Of a stretch of 64,000 nucleotides of DNA, positions 9,014-17,542 are shown one piece after another; position 1 is the stretch's first letter, and each line of letters opens with the position of its first letter. A program made the translations under genes and the position numbers. This DNA is from Devosia sp. (GTDB lineage Bacteria > Pseudomonadota > Alphaproteobacteria > Rhizobiales > Devosiaceae), in contig NZ_JACZKG010000018.1 in assembly GCF_014860165.1 (NCBI RefSeq), forward strand, positions 38,535-102,534, read 5' to 3'. The notes beneath the pieces were generated by a model, which did no database searches, was not told the DNA's origin, and saw only the letters and a list, made by a program, of their open reading frames with translations.

Positions 9014-9283
9014 ATGGACGGATGGGTTTTCGCACGCCTCGCAGCGGTCGTCATTGTCGCCCTCGCCGTCACTGCCGCGGCGATCCAACTCGCGCGAGAT
9101 GACCAATCGACCGGCCCGCAGCCGTCTCCACCCCCCGTAGCAGAGACGCCACGCACTGATCCCATGCGCGAGACGCTCCAACGCTGCCGGCAGAAGGGCG
9201 AGGCCGCAACCCGCGACACTGAATGTCTCGCCGCATGGGACGAGAACCGCCGCCGCTTCCTTTCACCGTCAATAGGGAACTAA
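9014..9283 (+). CDS. trbK: TrbK-like entry exclusion protein
   Basis: Short protein (89 aa) placed between trbJ and trbL, the usual location of trbK, which blocks redundant entry of the same element into a donor. One N-terminal membrane anchor (about 6-24) is followed by a proline-rich linker and a small periplasmic part with two cysteines in LQRCRQKGEAATRDTECLAAW. That pattern matches the alternative TrbK family rather than the RP4 lipoprotein. I chose the ATG at 9014 because GAAGGGGG lies seven bases upstream. A GTG at 9008 would overlap that site. Confidence 0.82.
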   Translation: MDGWVFARLAAVVIVALAVTAAAIQLARDDQSTGPQPSPPPVAETPRTDPMRETLQRCRQKGEAATRDTECLAAWDENRRRFLSPSIGN

Positions 9284-9286
9284 GCC

Positions 9287-10642
9287 ATGGAAGGCGCCGG
9301 CGTCATCGATCGCTTCCTCGAGGTCTTCACCTCTTATATCGACAGCGGCTTTGGCCTCCTGGGCGGCGAGGTGGCATTCATTGCCTCGACGCTGATCGTC
9401 ATCGACGTCACGCTCGCCGCCCTGTTCTGGGCCTGGGGCGCTGACGAGGACATCATCGCGCGCCTCGTCAAGAAGACGATCTTCGTCGGCGTCTTCGCCT
9501 ACCTCATCGGCAACTGGAACAGCCTGGCCCGCATCATCTTCGACAGCTTTGCCGGGCTTGGCCTGATGGCGTCGGGAACCAGCTTCTCGGTCGACGATCT
9601 GATGCGCCCCGGCCGCGTCGCCCAGACCGGGTTCGATGCCGGCCGCCCACTGCTCGAAGCGATCGCCGAGCTCTCCGGCTACTGGGCCTTCTTTGAGAAC
9701 TTCCTCCAGATCATTTGCCTCCTGATCGCCTGGGTTCTCGTCCTGCTCGCCTTCTTCATCCTGAGCATCCAGCTCTTCGTTACCCTCATAGAATTCAAGC
9801 TCACCACGCTTGCCGGATTTGTCCTGATCCCATTTGGCCTCTTCAGCCAGTCGGCCTTCATGGCCGAGCGTGTCCTCGGCAACGTCATTTCCTCCGGCAT
9901 CAAAATCCTGGTCCTTTCCGTCATCATCGGCATCGGCTCGACCCTGTTCGGCGAGTTCACTGCCGGCTTCGGCGGCGAGCAGCCGACCATCGACGATGCC
10001 ATGGCCATCGTCCTGGCAGCGCTCTCGCTGCTGGGCCTCGGCATTTTCGGGCCTGGCATCGCCAACGGCATTGTGAGCGGTGGTCCGCAGCTCGGTGCGG
10101 GCGCCGCGGTCGGAACCGGCCTTGCGGTTGCCGGTGCTGCCGTCGCCGCGGGCGGCGGCGCCATATTGGCCGCGAAAGGCGGACAGGCAGCCCTGTCGGC
10201 AGGCGCCGCCGCCACACGTGGCAGCGGGGCACTCGCAGGCGGCGCATCTGCCGCCTATTCGCTGGCCTCGGCCGGCGGATCCGGTCCAGCTGGCGTTGCC
10301 GCGGGCCTTGTCGGTGTGGCACGTGCCGCCGGCGGCGCAGCAGCCTCCCCGCTCAAGCGCGCGGCATCGCGCGTCTCCGAAAGCCTCGGCTCCTCCTTCG
10401 ATTCCGGCGGCAGTTCCGCAATCGCGGCCACCGGCGGCTCGTCCTCCATGGGCACCGTCGGCGGCACCTCCGATCCGTCTGCATCGCCCGCTTCAGCCGC
10501 CACCCCACCGGCCTGGGCCCAGCGCATGCGCCACAGCCAGTCCATGAGCCATGGCGTCACCGCCGCCGCGCACGCCGTCCGCTCTGGCGACAACCACGGT
10601 GGTGGCGCCTCCGTCAGCCTTTCCGAAAGAGACCGCACATGA
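9287..10642 (+). CDS. trbL: TrbL, VirB6-type polytopic membrane protein
   Basis: Inner-membrane channel component (451 aa) with several transmembrane segments in the first 260 residues, including the stretches around 25-50, 60-75, 140-165, 170-190 and 205-260. The C-terminal third is an Ala/Gly/Ser-rich low-complexity tail, typical for TrbL in this group. The gene is three bases after trbK and overlaps trbF by ATGA, so it belongs to the same transcript. Confidence 0.94.
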   Translation: MEGAGVIDRFLEVFTSYIDSGFGLLGGEVAFIASTLIVIDVTLAALFWAWGADEDIIARLVKKTIFVGVFAYLIGNWNSLARIIFDSFAGLGLMASGTSFSVDDLMRPGRVAQTGFDAGRPLLEAIAELSGYWAFFENFLQIICLLIAWVLVLLAFFILSIQLFVTLIEFKLTTLAGFVLIPFGLFSQSAFMAERVLGNVISSGIKILVLSVIIGIGSTLFGEFTAGFGGEQPTIDDAMAIVLAALSLLGLGIFGPGIANGIVSGGPQLGAGAAVGTGLAVAGAAVAAGGGAILAAKGGQAALSAGAAATRGSGALAGGASAAYSLASAGGSGPAGVAAGLVGVARAAGGAAASPLKRAASRVSESLGSSFDSGGSSAIAATGGSSSMGTVGGTSDPSASPASAATPPAWAQRMRHSQSMSHGVTAAAHAVRSGDNHGGGASVSLSERDRT

Positions 10643-11328
10643 CCTTCTTCAAGCGACCGGCCGCCCATTACGGCAAGATGCCGGAACCCGAAACACCCTA
10701 CCAGCGCGCTGCCCAGGTATGGGACGATCGCATCGGCTCCGCCCGAGTGCAGGCGCGGAACTGGCGGCTCATGGCCTTCGGTTGCCTTATCCTCTCGGCC
10801 GGCTTCGCCAGCGCCCTTGTCTGGCAGTCGGCGCGCGGCACGGTGGTGCCCTGGGTCGTGGAAATGGATGGCACGGGCGAGGCCCGCGCGGTCGAACCGG
10901 CGGTCGCCGACTATCGGCCGACCGATCCCCAGATCGCCTTTCACCTGGCGCGCTTTGTCGAACAGGTCCGCTCGATCTCCGCCGATCCCATCATCGTCCG
11001 CCAGAACTGGCTGCGGGCCTATGAGTTCACGACCGACCGCGGTTCCGTGGCACTCAATGATTACGCGCGCTCCAATGACCCGTTTACGCGCGTGGGCAAG
11101 CAGCAAGTCAGTGTCGAAGTCTCGTCGGTCATCCGGGCTTCGCCGGACTCGTTCCGCGTCGCCTGGACGGAACGCCGTTACGAGAACGGCCAACTTGCCG
11201 GCACTGAGCGCTGGACCGCCATCCTCACGGTCGTGATCCAACCACCGCGCGACGCCGAGCGCCTGCGCCGCAACCCGCTCGGCGTCTTCGTCAATGCCAT
11301 CAACTGGTCCAAGGAGTTGGGGCAATGA
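10639..11328 (+). CDS. trbF: TrbF, VirB8-type inner membrane protein
   Basis: Bitopic scaffold protein (229 aa) of the conjugative channel. It has a cytoplasmic N-terminus (FKRPAAHYGKMPEPETPYQR), one transmembrane segment (about 43-64) and a periplasmic VirB8-like domain with VRSISADPIIVRQNWLRAY and the conserved end LGVFVNAINWSKELGQ. Length and these signatures are typical of TrbF. It overlaps both neighbours by four bases. Confidence 0.94.
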   Translation: MTFFKRPAAHYGKMPEPETPYQRAAQVWDDRIGSARVQARNWRLMAFGCLILSAGFASALVWQSARGTVVPWVVEMDGTGEARAVEPAVADYRPTDPQIAFHLARFVEQVRSISADPIIVRQNWLRAYEFTTDRGSVALNDYARSNDPFTRVGKQQVSVEVSSVIRASPDSFRVAWTERRYENGQLAGTERWTAILTVVIQPPRDAERLRRNPLGVFVNAINWSKELGQ

Positions 11329-12314
11329 GCCAGCCAACGAACCCACAAGCCGCAAATCCGGCTTTCCGTAAATCCGTCTCCACGATCGGGGTGCTGCTGC
11401 TGTCCACCGTGACGCTCGCGGCCTGCGCCACGGCGCCGAAGCCGCCGCAGATCAGCTACGACGCCAATGTTCCGCCCCTGCCAGCCGTTGCGGTCAGTAC
11501 AGGTGACGGTGCGCCCCGCCCCATTCTGGTGCCGCCGAGCTGGACCCCTACCAAGGGCGGCGATCCCGCCACCACGCCAGTCGGCCGGGTCGAGAACGCC
11601 AACATCGCGGCGCGGGTCGAACCACGCAAGGACGGATACTACAACGCCATCCAGGTCTATCCGTGGAGCGAAGGTGCCCTCTTTCAGGTCTATGCCGCCC
11701 CTGGGCAGATCACCGACATCGCGCTCGAACCCGGCGAGAGCCTGACCGGCGCCGGTCCGATCGCCGCCGGCGACACGGCCCGCTGGATCATTGGCGACAC
11801 CGAGAGCGGAAGTGGAGCGACTAAGCGCGTCCATGTGCTGGTTAAGCCGACGAGAACCGACATCACCACCAACCTGGTCATCACCACGGACCGGCGCACC
11901 TATCTGCTTGAACTGCGCTCTGGTGAGAACCCCTATATGCCGGCCGTCGCCTGGGCCTATCCTCAGGTGGCGTCCCAGCGCCCGATCGTCCCCGCCACTC
12001 CCACCATTCCCGCCGTCGCCGCGCGCAACCATCGCTATGGCCTTACGGGCGACGCCCCGCCATGGCGGCCGGTTTCCGTCTATGATGATGGACGGCGCGT
12101 CTACGTGGAATTCCCGCGCGGCATTGTGCAGGGCGAGATGCCACCGATCTTTGTGATCGGCGCGGATGGCCAGCCCGAGATCGTCAACAGCCGCGTCTAC
12201 CAGAACATCCTCATCGTCGATCGGCTGTTCGGTGCCGCGGAGCTGCGGCTCGGCAGCGGCAACGGCCAGCAAACCGTGAAAATCGTGCGCACCGATGGGA
12301 GGCCGTCGTCATGA
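11325..12314 (+). CDS. trbG: TrbG, VirB9-type outer-membrane core protein
   Basis: Periplasmic/outer-membrane core complex protein, 329 aa. The N-terminus has a lipobox LAAC with Cys34 after a hydrophobic stretch, so it is probably a lipoprotein. The C-terminal VirB9/CagX domain includes DDGRRVYVEFPRG and NSRVYQNILIVDRLF. A separate small lipoprotein TrbH (VirB7-like) is not encoded in the operon, so the lipidated TrbG may anchor the core by itself. It overlaps trbF and trbI. Confidence 0.93.
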   Translation: MSQPTNPQAANPAFRKSVSTIGVLLLSTVTLAACATAPKPPQISYDANVPPLPAVAVSTGDGAPRPILVPPSWTPTKGGDPATTPVGRVENANIAARVEPRKDGYYNAIQVYPWSEGALFQVYAAPGQITDIALEPGESLTGAGPIAAGDTARWIIGDTESGSGATKRVHVLVKPTRTDITTNLVITTDRRTYLLELRSGENPYMPAVAWAYPQVASQRPIVPATPTIPAVAARNHRYGLTGDAPPWRPVSVYDDGRRVYVEFPRGIVQGEMPPIFVIGADGQPEIVNSRVYQNILIVDRLFGAAELRLGSGNGQQTVKIVRTDGRPSS

Positions 12315-13480
12315 GCGAGACCGACACCGGAACGGCAAGCGCGCCGTCAGCTACGAAACCGGACCTCGCCATGCGGCTGCGGCCAGAGGCCCCGCGCGTA
12401 ACCCGCGTTTCTCGCCGTGTCCTCGCTGGCGTGGGTCTGGTTGCGGGCCTCGGCATTGGCGGCGCCCTGATCTACGCGCTTCAGACCTCTGACCGGCAGT
12501 CTGGCGGGGAAGAGCTCTTCACCACTGATCACAGGCAGACGGCCGATGGCTTGGAGGAGCTACCCGCCGATTATAGTGGCGTTCCGCAACTCGGTCCTCC
12601 CCTGCCCGGCGACCTCGGCGGTCCGATCGTCCGCGCGCAAGAGGACGGTCGCGGCGTCCCAGTCGAGATCGTTCCGGTGCCACAAGCTGACCCTGCAGAG
12701 CAGCGCCGCCTCGCCGAGATGGAAGCCGCACGAACCAGCGAGCTCTTCTTCCAGACTCGTGCTCCGTCAGAGTCAGGTCTCCCGACTTTCCCCACGCTTG
12801 GTGGCTCGACATCAGGCATCGGCGCTGCCGGGTCGGAGAATCCACAGCTCGCCTTCCTCAACGCCGACGTCGATCGCCGCACGGTGGCTCAAGACCGCGT
12901 GGCCGCGCCGGCGTCGCCATTCGTGCTACAGGCGGGATCGGTGATCCCTGCGGCGCTGATCACCGGCATCCGTTCCGACCTCCCCGGCCAGATCACCGCA
13001 CAGGTGACCCAGCACATCTATGACAGCCCGACCGGGAGCATCCTGCTCGTCCCGCAGGGCACGAGGATCATCGGTGAGTATGACAACGGCGTCGCCTTCG
13101 GACAGCGCCGCGTCCTGCTCGTCTGGAACCGGCTGATCTTTCCCAACGGGCGATCGATCGTCCTTGAGCGTCAGCCTGGCGCGGACACCCGGGGTTATGC
13201 CGGCCTGGAAGACGGCGTCGACTATCACTGGAGGGATCTGATGAAAGCAGCCGGCCTGTCGACGTTGCTCGCCGTCGGCGTGGAGTTGACGATGGATGAC
13301 GACGACCGGCTCATCCAGGCCATCCGCAGCGGCGCCCAGGATACCATCAACGACGCCGGTCAGCAGATCGTCCAGCGTCAGATGCAGGTCGCCCCGACGC
13401 TTACAATCCGGCCGGGATTTCCGGTTCGGGTGATCGTCACCCGCGACCTTGTTCTCGAACCTTATGGAGCAGGCCAGTGA
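12311..13480 (+). CDS. trbI: TrbI, VirB10-type core protein
   Basis: Envelope-spanning core protein, 389 aa, linking inner and outer membranes in the channel. There is a single transmembrane helix at about 36-57, a Pro-rich periplasmic region, and the VirB10 C-terminal domain with VPQGTRIIGEYDN and RLIFPNGRSIVLERQPGAD. It ends the canonical B-C-D-E-J-K-L-F-G-I gene order. Its stop overlaps the DUF2274 gene. Confidence 0.95.
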   Translation: MSETDTGTASAPSATKPDLAMRLRPEAPRVTRVSRRVLAGVGLVAGLGIGGALIYALQTSDRQSGGEELFTTDHRQTADGLEELPADYSGVPQLGPPLPGDLGGPIVRAQEDGRGVPVEIVPVPQADPAEQRRLAEMEAARTSELFFQTRAPSESGLPTFPTLGGSTSGIGAAGSENPQLAFLNADVDRRTVAQDRVAAPASPFVLQAGSVIPAALITGIRSDLPGQITAQVTQHIYDSPTGSILLVPQGTRIIGEYDNGVAFGQRRVLLVWNRLIFPNGRSIVLERQPGADTRGYAGLEDGVDYHWRDLMKAAGLSTLLAVGVELTMDDDDRLIQAIRSGAQDTINDAGQQIVQRQMQVAPTLTIRPGFPVRVIVTRDLVLEPYGAGQ

Positions 13481-13710
13481 CCAAGCTCAAGCTCGGCGCC
13501 ATACCCGACGACAAGCCCATCAAGGTCACGGTGGAGCTTCCGGCCGCGCTGCATCGCGATCTCGTCACCTATGCCGAACTGCTCTCGAGTGAGACGGGAC
13601 AGCCTATCGCCGACCCGGTTCGCCTCGTCGTTCCGATGCTAGAACGCTTCATTGCAACGGACCGGGGTTTCGCGCGGTCGCGCAACTCTCCGGGCAGATC
13701 ATCCCCGTGA
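13477..13710 (+). CDS. DUF2274 protein, trb-linked
   Basis: 77-aa protein whose start, KLKLGAIPDDKPIKVTVELP, followed by LHRDLVTYAELL, matches DUF2274, a family commonly found directly after trbI. The fold looks like a ribbon-helix-helix DNA-binding protein (a strand KVTVELPA, then two helices), so it may regulate the operon; this is inference. Its start overlaps trbI by four bases and its end overlaps the opposite-strand RHH gene by 12 bases. Confidence 0.85.
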   Translation: MTKLKLGAIPDDKPIKVTVELPAALHRDLVTYAELLSSETGQPIADPVRLVVPMLERFIATDRGFARSRNSPGRSSP

Positions 13711-13908
13711 ACCTGCGCCTTGGACCGACTGGGCCAGATTTTCTTCAGCAGAGCCGGGTCTTTTATGTTGTTCAGCGCCCTCGAGCGAGATTGAGAGGAG
13801 GCGTCTCACAGCCTCTTGTCGGCTGACGTAACCAGGCTGGCCCGCGATCCACAAGTCGATCTGAGCGATCAAGTCCTCGGTCATTCGGACCGTGATGCGG
13901 TTCTCCAC
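13699..13908 (-). CDS. ribbon-helix-helix (CopG-like) protein
   Basis: 69-aa protein with the CopG/Arc pattern: a beta strand ENRITVRMTEDLIAQIDLW, then a helix-turn-helix region GYVSRQEAVRRLLSISLEG. It is likely an autoregulatory DNA-binding protein; no partner toxin is adjacent. The start is a GTG with AGGAGAG nine bases upstream. It is the last gene of the minus-strand luxR-luxI-lysR series, 18 bp after the LysR stop. Confidence 0.75.
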   Translation of the reverse strand: MENRITVRMTEDLIAQIDLWIAGQPGYVSRQEAVRRLLSISLEGAEQHKRPGSAEENLAQSVQGAGSRG

Positions 13909-13925
13909 TTGAACTCTCTCCTGTC

Positions 13926-14819
13926 CTACTTCTCGGTCGCCTGACGCACAGTGATCGGACGTGCCTCTCTAGCGAGGTTGACTAGGCGCGTCACAGACGG
14001 GTTAGCGGTTGGTGACCCCCAGATGGCGTGGATCGGGAAGGTATTCTCATCCGCGATTGGAATGAACACGACACCATCCGGCGCAGCGTGAGGAAGATCC
14101 CTGATCGCCAGCGTTGCACCAAAGCCGCGGGCCACCATGTTGATGAGATCGCACTGTCCAACCCGGAGCAATCGCTGATCCAGTTTTGCGTCCAGTTGGC
14201 GCTGAAGGTAGTCCGCGAGTGCGGGACCCAAGCCTCCGGCACCAAGGATGAACCGTTCTGCCCGAAGTTCCTCGAGCAGCACCGTCGGGGCATCTGCAAG
14301 CCGATGCGACTTCGGAAGGACCGCGACAAGCCGCTCGTCTCGCACGTGCAGCGATTGCGCTGGGCCGTTGCCGGGAATGGTGCTGACAAAGGCAACCTCC
14401 GCTTTGCGCTGTTGCACCATCATGGCGCAGCCGCTGCAGGTTCCTTCCACTATCTCCAGCGCCACGCCAGGGTGTTCATCCCGCAGGCGTTCGAACGCGT
14501 CGGCAAACAAGAGAAATGGTACGCTCGCCGCGACGGTGACTTCTCCATGCTCACCACGTTGCATTGCCCCGATCCGCTGGGTGGCTCGCTCGAGGTGATC
14601 AAATCCCAACGCAGCTTCCTGGAGAAAGCGCTCACCCGCAGGTGTCGGACGAATCCCAGCATGGCTGCGCTCGAACAGTGGCCCTCCGACCCGATGCTCG
14701 AGAGTTCGTACGCCTCTGCTTACTGTGGACTGCTGAATGTTGAGCGCCGCTGCCGCCCGTCGGAAGCTTCCGTGCTCGGCAGACGCCAGAGCGTAGCGGA
14801 ACAAACGGAAATCAAGCAT
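13926..14819 (-). CDS. LysR-family transcriptional regulator
   Basis: 297-aa LysR-type regulator. The N-terminal winged HTH (about 2-62) reads LDFRLFRYALASAEHGSF, then RRAAAALNIQQSTVSRGVRTLE; the co-inducer domain begins near residue 92 (GEVTVAASVPF). I chose the ATG at 14819 because AGGAGG lies eight bases upstream and it matches the family start. A longer frame begins at 14963, overlapping the luxI stop by ATGA, but the extra 48 residues are not LysR-like. It lies downstream of luxI on the same strand. A LysR gene at this end of trb clusters is common; the effector is unknown. Confidence 0.88.
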   Translation of the reverse strand: MLDFRLFRYALASAEHGSFRRAAAALNIQQSTVSRGVRTLEHRVGGPLFERSHAGIRPTPAGERFLQEAALGFDHLERATQRIGAMQRGEHGEVTVAASVPFLLFADAFERLRDEHPGVALEIVEGTCSGCAMMVQQRKAEVAFVSTIPGNGPAQSLHVRDERLVAVLPKSHRLADAPTVLLEELRAERFILGAGGLGPALADYLQRQLDAKLDQRLLRVGQCDLINMVARGFGATLAIRDLPHAAPDGVVFIPIADENTFPIHAIWGSPTANPSVTRLVNLAREARPITVRQATEK

Positions 14820-14959
14820 CCAAATCGCCTCCTGCGGCTCATCCCACCGGCGTGGGTGTGCGAGAACGTCACTTGAGAGCGCGTTCGGGTCACGCCGACC
14901 CGACCGTTGTTTCGTTGACCACAGGTCGCCCGGCCACGACAGCGACCTGAGTAAACGGC

Positions 14960-15616
14960 TCATGCTAGTCTGGTCGCCTGGGGCTGAAACCCGCCTTGAG
15001 AGAGCACGCGCTCTGGCAAGCCGGCTTTGTTGCCGAGGCGGCGGCGCATGGCTCCAGAAATCTCGAAAAGGCCGGCATAAGTCATAGTTTGCCCAATCCT
15101 CGCGGGGGCGCCGATTACCTCATATGGACAATCGACAGTCCTAAAGATTCGAGCCATCCGAGCGTCGAACACTGAGACGATGTGCTCGACCCCCGCCAAT
15201 TGCGCTGCCTCCACCAGTCCGCAGAGCAGTTCGACAGTAGTTGTGTTGATGACTTGGTTGGGATCCTGACGCGCCGATCCGACTACCAGATTTGGGTTGA
15301 TGGCAAAGCGCGAGCTTTCCCAAATCAAAGGACTTTCAACGGTTCCGTCGGGGACGAGAACCGAGAACACATCCCTCAGCATATTGGGACCCGTCGTTGG
15401 GAGAAGCCGAACGGCGCCCTTCAGCTCCTCCGTCACCTGATCGACGCAGAGGAGATAAAGGGGATCCTCGTCATCAAACCGATCGATCTCTTTGCCGTCA
15501 GCGACCGTTACCTCCCAGCCCAGCCGGCTCGCGAAAACCGCAGCTCGCATGCGAAACATCTGATCGAACAATTCGGGGTATGCGTGGCGGTCGACACCTT
15601 CAATGGCCAATATCAT
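14960..15616 (-). CDS. acyl-homoserine-lactone synthase (LuxI/TraI family)
   Basis: Makes the N-acyl-homoserine lactone signal from S-adenosylmethionine and an acyl-ACP. All canonical residues sit at the standard LuxI positions: R24, F28, W34, E43, D45 and D48 (in FRMRAAVFASRLGW and GKEIDRFDDEDPLY), plus ESSRFAINP around residue 100. Length (218 aa) is typical. It is 77 bp downstream of the luxR gene and close to the trb operon, the arrangement of quorum-sensing control of conjugation on Ti plasmids and rhizobial ICEs. The acyl chain cannot be predicted. A hairpin overlaps its Shine-Dalgarno. Confidence 0.95.
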   Translation of the reverse strand: MILAIEGVDRHAYPELFDQMFRMRAAVFASRLGWEVTVADGKEIDRFDDEDPLYLLCVDQVTEELKGAVRLLPTTGPNMLRDVFSVLVPDGTVESPLIWESSRFAINPNLVVGSARQDPNQVINTTTVELLCGLVEAAQLAGVEHIVSVFDARMARIFRTVDCPYEVIGAPARIGQTMTYAGLFEISGAMRRRLGNKAGLPERVLSQGGFQPQATRLA

Positions 15617-15642
15617 GCCTGTCTCCTCGTGGTGAAACGAGG
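15617..15642 (-). promoter_or_regulatory. hairpin overlapping the luxI ribosome-binding site
   Basis: On the minus strand the leader has CCTCGT, a six-base loop and ACGAGG (15642-15625), a perfect 6-bp inverted repeat. The 3' arm merges with the Shine-Dalgarno GAGGAG, which sits six bases before the luxI ATG. Folding would hide the ribosome-binding site. The same 18-bp palindrome could instead be a lux-box-like DNA site, but its position inside the ribosome-binding site argues for an RNA effect. Confidence 0.4.
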
Positions 15643-15693
15643 CAAGACGTACGGCGCAGTCCGTCGGTCGAGTATCCGGTCAAAGAGCCGGGT

Positions 15694-16431
15694 TTAAGGG
15701 AGGTCGAAGAGTAGGCCAGACTTAAGGGCTATCGAGACTGCGTGGGTGTTGCTCGACGCTTCGAGCTTGTGCCGCGCGCTCTCCAGGTAGCATCGCACAG
15801 TATGGGGAGACAGTCCGAGTATCATGCCGCACTCCCAAACCGTCTTGCCCTCGGAAGTCCATTGCAGACACTCGATCTCCCTACGGGAGAGACGCAGTTG
15901 CGGACGAGCAGCGCCTTCGGTGCGCAGCACTGCATCGTGTAGATGTGACGCAATGATTGGAAACTGTCGGAACGCGGTACGGCGAGCCCACTGCCATTCG
16001 CGCTCACTGAAGTCGGCTGTAACGGAGAAAAGTGCTCTATCCCCACTGTGGCCGTATACCGGAAATGACATTCCTTTCCGACCGAGTCCGAACTCCGTTG
16101 CCTCACCGAAGAACCTGCGAAGAGACTCGTCTCCTCCCCCAAACTCGGTCCAATCTATGGGAAGAAGGCGTCTCAGACCCGTCTGAATGACCGGGTCGAT
16201 CTTGACATAACCTTTGGTGCGATAGTGATCGACCCAAGCCGAGGAGTAGGTAACAGCGAGGTAAGGCTCGCGCCGTGGGAGCCTCCGATCGAGCGTCCCT
16301 GTCCCGAGATAGGCAACGGTCTTCATCCCGTATGCCGCGCTGACACGTCCGAGGAGATCGGGAATTTGATCGGCGCGCCGGACCTCAGCGATCTCGGCAA
16401 GTGTCTCGTCAACCCGCATCAATGCGGCCAT
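15694..16431 (-). CDS. LuxR-family quorum-sensing regulator
   Basis: 245-aa AHL-responsive activator. The autoinducer-binding domain keeps the key residues W66, Y70, D79-P80 and W94 in AWVDHYRTKGYVKIDP and LPIDWTEFG, equivalent to TraR W57, Y61, D70-P71 and W85. The C-terminal LuxR HTH spans about 177-240 (LSRREIECLQWTSEGKTVWE, LSPHTVRCYLESA). It lies directly upstream of luxI. By analogy with TraR it should activate transfer genes when donors are dense. No antiactivator (TraM/QseM type) is visible in the window. Confidence 0.94.
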   Translation of the reverse strand: MAALMRVDETLAEIAEVRRADQIPDLLGRVSAAYGMKTVAYLGTGTLDRRLPRREPYLAVTYSSAWVDHYRTKGYVKIDPVIQTGLRRLLPIDWTEFGGGDESLRRFFGEATEFGLGRKGMSFPVYGHSGDRALFSVTADFSEREWQWARRTAFRQFPIIASHLHDAVLRTEGAARPQLRLSRREIECLQWTSEGKTVWECGMILGLSPHTVRCYLESARHKLEASSNTHAVSIALKSGLLFDLP

Positions 16432-16521
16432 CCGCTGTGGTGGCCTGGGGCATTTCGCCTGGATAGCTCAAATGCCAAAAGAGAGGGTTGGTCGCAGCCA
16501 ACCAGGGCGCCCAAACGCACA

Positions 16522-17382
16522 TCATGGCAGACCGCCAGACCTTGCCAACTCGACATATAGTGCCTGAAGCTTTTGGGTCACCGGTCCAGGTTTGCCGTCA
16601 GCGATGGGATGCCCGTCCACCGATATCACCGGTACCAAGAAGGTCGAGGCACTTGTCGTAAACGCCTCGCGTGCGGAGTTGACCTCTTCGAGAGCAAACG
16701 CTCTCTCTTCAACGGTTAGGTCCAGTGATCTGGCGATTTCCAGTACGGATTGTCGGGTTATCCCTCCCAGTAAAGCATTTGATACAGGCCGTGTAACAAG
16801 TGCCCCTCCCGCCGGCACCATAAAGATGTTGCTCGATCCCCCCTCGGTCAAAACCCCGTCCTCGTGGAACCAAACCTCCTGCGCACCTTCGTCCGCGGCA
16901 AACCGCTTGGCCATGACTGCCGCGGTAAGTGCGATAGATTTGATATCCCGGCGTTGCCAGCGAAACTCAGCCGTTGTGACAGCTCGAACACCGTTTCGGG
17001 CATTGATCGAACCAACGATGTCCTTGACCTGGGTAAACATGACTGTTGTCGGCAGGAGAGCCGGCGACGGGACTGCGAAGTCACGTTCGGAGGCACCGCG
17101 AGTCACCTGCAGGTATACCACCCCCTGGTCCAAATCATTCTCTGCAATCAATTCCCTCTGAAGAACGGTCCATTGCTCACGGGAGTAGGGGTTCGGGATG
17201 CTCAGTTCAGCAAGCGACCTGAAAAGGCGCGTCAGGTGTGCGAGATTATCGACGAGCCTGCCGTCCAAGACGGCCGTGACTTCATAAACTCCGTCCCCGA
17301 AAGTGAAACCCCGATCAGTTATCGGTACTTTGGCATCCTCGAATGGGATCAGTCGACCGTTCAAAAATGCGACGCATGACAT
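16522..17382 (-). CDS. D-amino-acid transaminase-like aminotransferase (class IV)
   Basis: 286-aa PLP enzyme of the fold-IV aminotransferase family. It has DRGFTFGDGVYEV (23-35), the PLP lysine K148 in RRDIKSIALT and the phosphate-binding segment LTEGGSSNIFMV, typical for D-alanine transaminase or branched-chain homologues. RRDIK resembles the D-amino-acid transaminase pattern. It would interconvert D-amino acids and 2-oxoacids in the cytoplasm. It sits at the quorum-sensing end of the catabolic cargo beside a sugar kinase on the same strand. Branched-chain or 4-amino-4-deoxychorismate activity is a less likely alternative. Confidence 0.85.
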   Translation of the reverse strand: MSCVAFLNGRLIPFEDAKVPITDRGFTFGDGVYEVTAVLDGRLVDNLAHLTRLFRSLAELSIPNPYSREQWTVLQRELIAENDLDQGVVYLQVTRGASERDFAVPSPALLPTTVMFTQVKDIVGSINARNGVRAVTTAEFRWQRRDIKSIALTAAVMAKRFAADEGAQEVWFHEDGVLTEGGSSNIFMVPAGGALVTRPVSNALLGGITRQSVLEIARSLDLTVEERAFALEEVNSAREAFTTSASTFLVPVISVDGHPIADGKPGPVTQKLQALYVELARSGGLP

Positions 17383-17542
17383 GATCGTTCATGTTCCTGG
17401 AGTTGGTCGAGTTTATTCACTTCAAGAAGCTTGGCTGCGAGCGCGCCCCGGCAACCTCTGGGATTTGGACCGGCCAAAATTTCGCCAGTGAGGATCGGGG
17501 CGGCACGTCACCAACCGACCACAAAGCCGGCCACCGTTAGGC

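Noticed and set aside
14820..14963. 48-residue N-terminal extension of the LysR protein
   Set aside because: It has no LysR-like sequence and a strong AGGAGG lies before the ATG at 14819; the ATGA overlap with luxI is likely incidental.
15625..15642. The palindrome before luxI as a lux box
   Set aside because: It is inside the ribosome-binding site rather than at a promoter, so RNA folding is the simpler explanation; not fully excluded.
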